A stretch of DNA of 6,149 bases from Actinomycetota bacterium (GTDB lineage: Bacteria; Actinomycetota; Thermoleophilia; UBA2241), in assembly GCA_003157715.1 (NCBI GenBank), contig PMKK01000259.1, positions 1 to 6,149 of the forward strand, read 5' to 3'. Shown one piece after another: positions 4,943 through 6,149 of the stretch. The position numbers and the translations under genes are program-made. How positions within the stretch are numbered: position 1 is the first letter of the stretch; the number at the start of each line of letters is the position of its first letter. The notes below the pieces were generated by a model. It was not told the DNA's origin and ran no database searches. It worked only from the letters and a program-made list of their open reading frames with translations.

Positions 4943-6149
4943 AAGAACAGCTCACGCAGGCCTTCGCCGGCGCCCAGTTGCGACCGCGCTTGAGCCTGCT
5001 CGACGAGGCCGCCATCCAGTATGTCCACGAGCAGTCGCTGCGCCTGCTCTCCGAGGTCGGCGTGCGCGTGCCGCTGGCCCGCGCCCAGGCGCTGCTGCGA
5101 GACGCGGGCGCCCTGGTCGACGACGAGACGCAGATCGTCCGGTTCCCGGGCGATCTCGTGGAGTCGGCGATCGCCCGCGCGCCCAAGACGGTGCTGCTGG
5201 CGGCCCGCGAACCCGGCAAGGACGCGCTGCTCGACCACAGCCGCTCGTATGCCACCCACGACGGCATGGGCGCCATGTGCTTAGACCACCGCACCGGCGA
5301 ACGTCGCCCGTCGACCGCCCAGGACCTGCTCGAGGCGATGACCGTCGCCGACGCGCTCGATGAGATCGGGGTCCTGTGGTACACCGCCTACCCCTGCGAC
5401 GAGGATCCCCGCCTGCAGTCGCTGCGCGGTCTGCAGGCGATGCTCGCCGGCAGCGGCAAGCACGTCGAGGGCGAGGTCACCGACCCGGCCGACGTCCCCT
5501 ACGTGATGGAGATGCTGGCCGCCGCCAGCCCCGGAGGTATCTGGCAGCCCGAGCGCCCCATCTTCTCGATCGTCTACTGTCCCGTGAGCCCGTTGCAGCA
5601 CGACGCCGACAGCCTCGAGGCGGCCATCCTGCTCGCCGAGCAGGGCGTGCCGATCACCGTCTACAGTCTGGCCCTGGCCGGTGCCACCGCCCCCATCACG
5701 CAGGCCGGCGCGATCGTCCAGACCAACGCCGAGGAGCTCGCCGCCTTTGCCATCCTGCAGCTCGCCGTGCCGGGCTGCCCGCTCATCTACGTCGGCAACG
5801 CCGGCGTCATGGACATGCGCACCTCGACCTACGCCACCGCCGGGCCAGAGGAGATCCTGCTCAACCTCGCGCTCACCGAGATGGGTCGCCACTACGGCGT
5901 TCCGGTGCTGAGCTGCGGCCTGAGCACCGACGCCAAGGAGCTTTGCGTCCAGACAGGTTCGGACGGCGCGCCCATGGCGCTCGCCACGATGCTCGCCGGC
6001 GCCGACCTGCTGACCGGCGCCGGCATGCTCGACTCGGCCCAGCTGCTCTACCTGCCCAAGCTGGTGCTCGACGCCGAGATCATCCGCCAGGGCCACCGCC
6101 TCGTGGCCGGCGTGGCCTTAGACGACGAGCACGTGATGGCCGACGTGAC
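4939..6149 (+). CDS. MttB-superfamily methyltransferase without pyrrolysine (3' end outside the window)
   Basis: 403 codons are open and the gene runs off the right edge; members of this family are usually about 470-500 residues, so roughly the last fifth is missing. It belongs to the trimethylamine methyltransferase (MttB) superfamily: YVHEQSLRLLSEVGVRVP near the N terminus, HDGMGAMCLDHRTGERRPST (about 103-122), CPVSPLQHDADS, then the barrel segment ALAGATAPITQAGAIVQTNAE, NAGVMDMRTST and ATMLAGADLLTGAGMLDSA. At the site equal to Pyl328 of MttB it has Ser329 (codon AGC at 5923-5925) in CGL-Ser-TDAK. Non-Pyl members that have been studied demethylate quaternary amines such as glycine betaine (MtgB), proline betaine (MtpB) or carnitine-type compounds (MtcB) onto a corrinoid protein. 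Substrate here is unknown. It follows mttB by 130 bases on the same strand, so it is probably co-transcribed and may feed methyl groups or a demethylated amine into the same system. Confidence 0.88.
   Translation, partial: MKEQLTQAFAGAQLRPRLSLLDEAAIQYVHEQSLRLLSEVGVRVPLARAQALLRDAGALVDDETQIVRFPGDLVESAIARAPKTVLLAAREPGKDALLDHSRSYATHDGMGAMCLDHRTGERRPSTAQDLLEAMTVADALDEIGVLWYTAYPCDEDPRLQSLRGLQAMLAGSGKHVEGEVTDPADVPYVMEMLAAASPGGIWQPERPIFSIVYCPVSPLQHDADSLEAAILLAEQGVPITVYSLALAGATAPITQAGAIVQTNAEELAAFAILQLAVPGCPLIYVGNAGVMDMRTSTYATAGPEEILLNLALTEMGRHYGVPVLSCGLSTDAKELCVQTGSDGAPMALATMLAGADLLTGAGMLDSAQLLYLPKLVLDAEIIRQGHRLVAGVALDDEHVMADV

Noticed and set aside
5281..6096. Minus-strand open frame of about 271 codons opposite the second MttB-family gene
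   Set aside because: The plus strand encodes an uninterrupted MttB-superfamily protein with clear motifs. The antisense product is Gly/Val/Gln-rich with no family features.

Overview
This is a GC-rich bacterial stretch. Third codon positions are almost all G or C, Shine-Dalgarno sites are strong, and TTG and GTG starts occur. It carries part of a methylamine-using gene set that depends on pyrrolysine (Pyl), the 22nd amino acid. Two adjacent genes, mtbB (dimethylamine:corrinoid methyltransferase) and mttB (trimethylamine:corrinoid methyltransferase), are each interrupted by one in-frame TAG at the exact place where these families carry Pyl. Each gene continues in the same frame with family-typical sequence on the far side. 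The host therefore very probably decodes UAG as Pyl, although no pyl genes or tRNA-Pyl lie in this window. Known Pyl-using methanogens are not this GC-rich, and the TetR regulator and sigma70-like signals are bacterial. I infer a high-GC Pyl-using bacterium (for example a deltaproteobacterial, actinobacterial or related lineage), but the phylum cannot be fixed from the sequence.

Layout: bases 1-17 are the end of an upstream gene, likely the partner CoA-transferase subunit. Bases 34-837 encode a glutaconate-CoA-transferase-like beta subunit (+). A TetR-family regulator (854-1537, -) converges on it and is divergent from the methylamine genes. The 282-base gap 1538-1819 holds a tandem 29-bp repeat, candidate promoters for both directions, and a cluster of tandem 17/13-bp units with dyad symmetry that looks like an operator. 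Then come mtbB (1820-3292, +), mttB (3339-4808, +), a spacer with 36-bp tandem repeats, and a second MttB-superfamily gene (from 4939, running off the end) that has Ser where mttB has Pyl.

Working model: the three methyltransferases form one operon that moves methyl groups from tri- and dimethylamine, and from a further unknown methylated (probably quaternary) amine, onto corrinoid proteins encoded elsewhere. The divergent TetR protein probably controls it. The CoA-transferase is probably a separate convergent unit. TAG also ends the TetR gene, so in a Pyl-decoding cell this codon may be read both ways.
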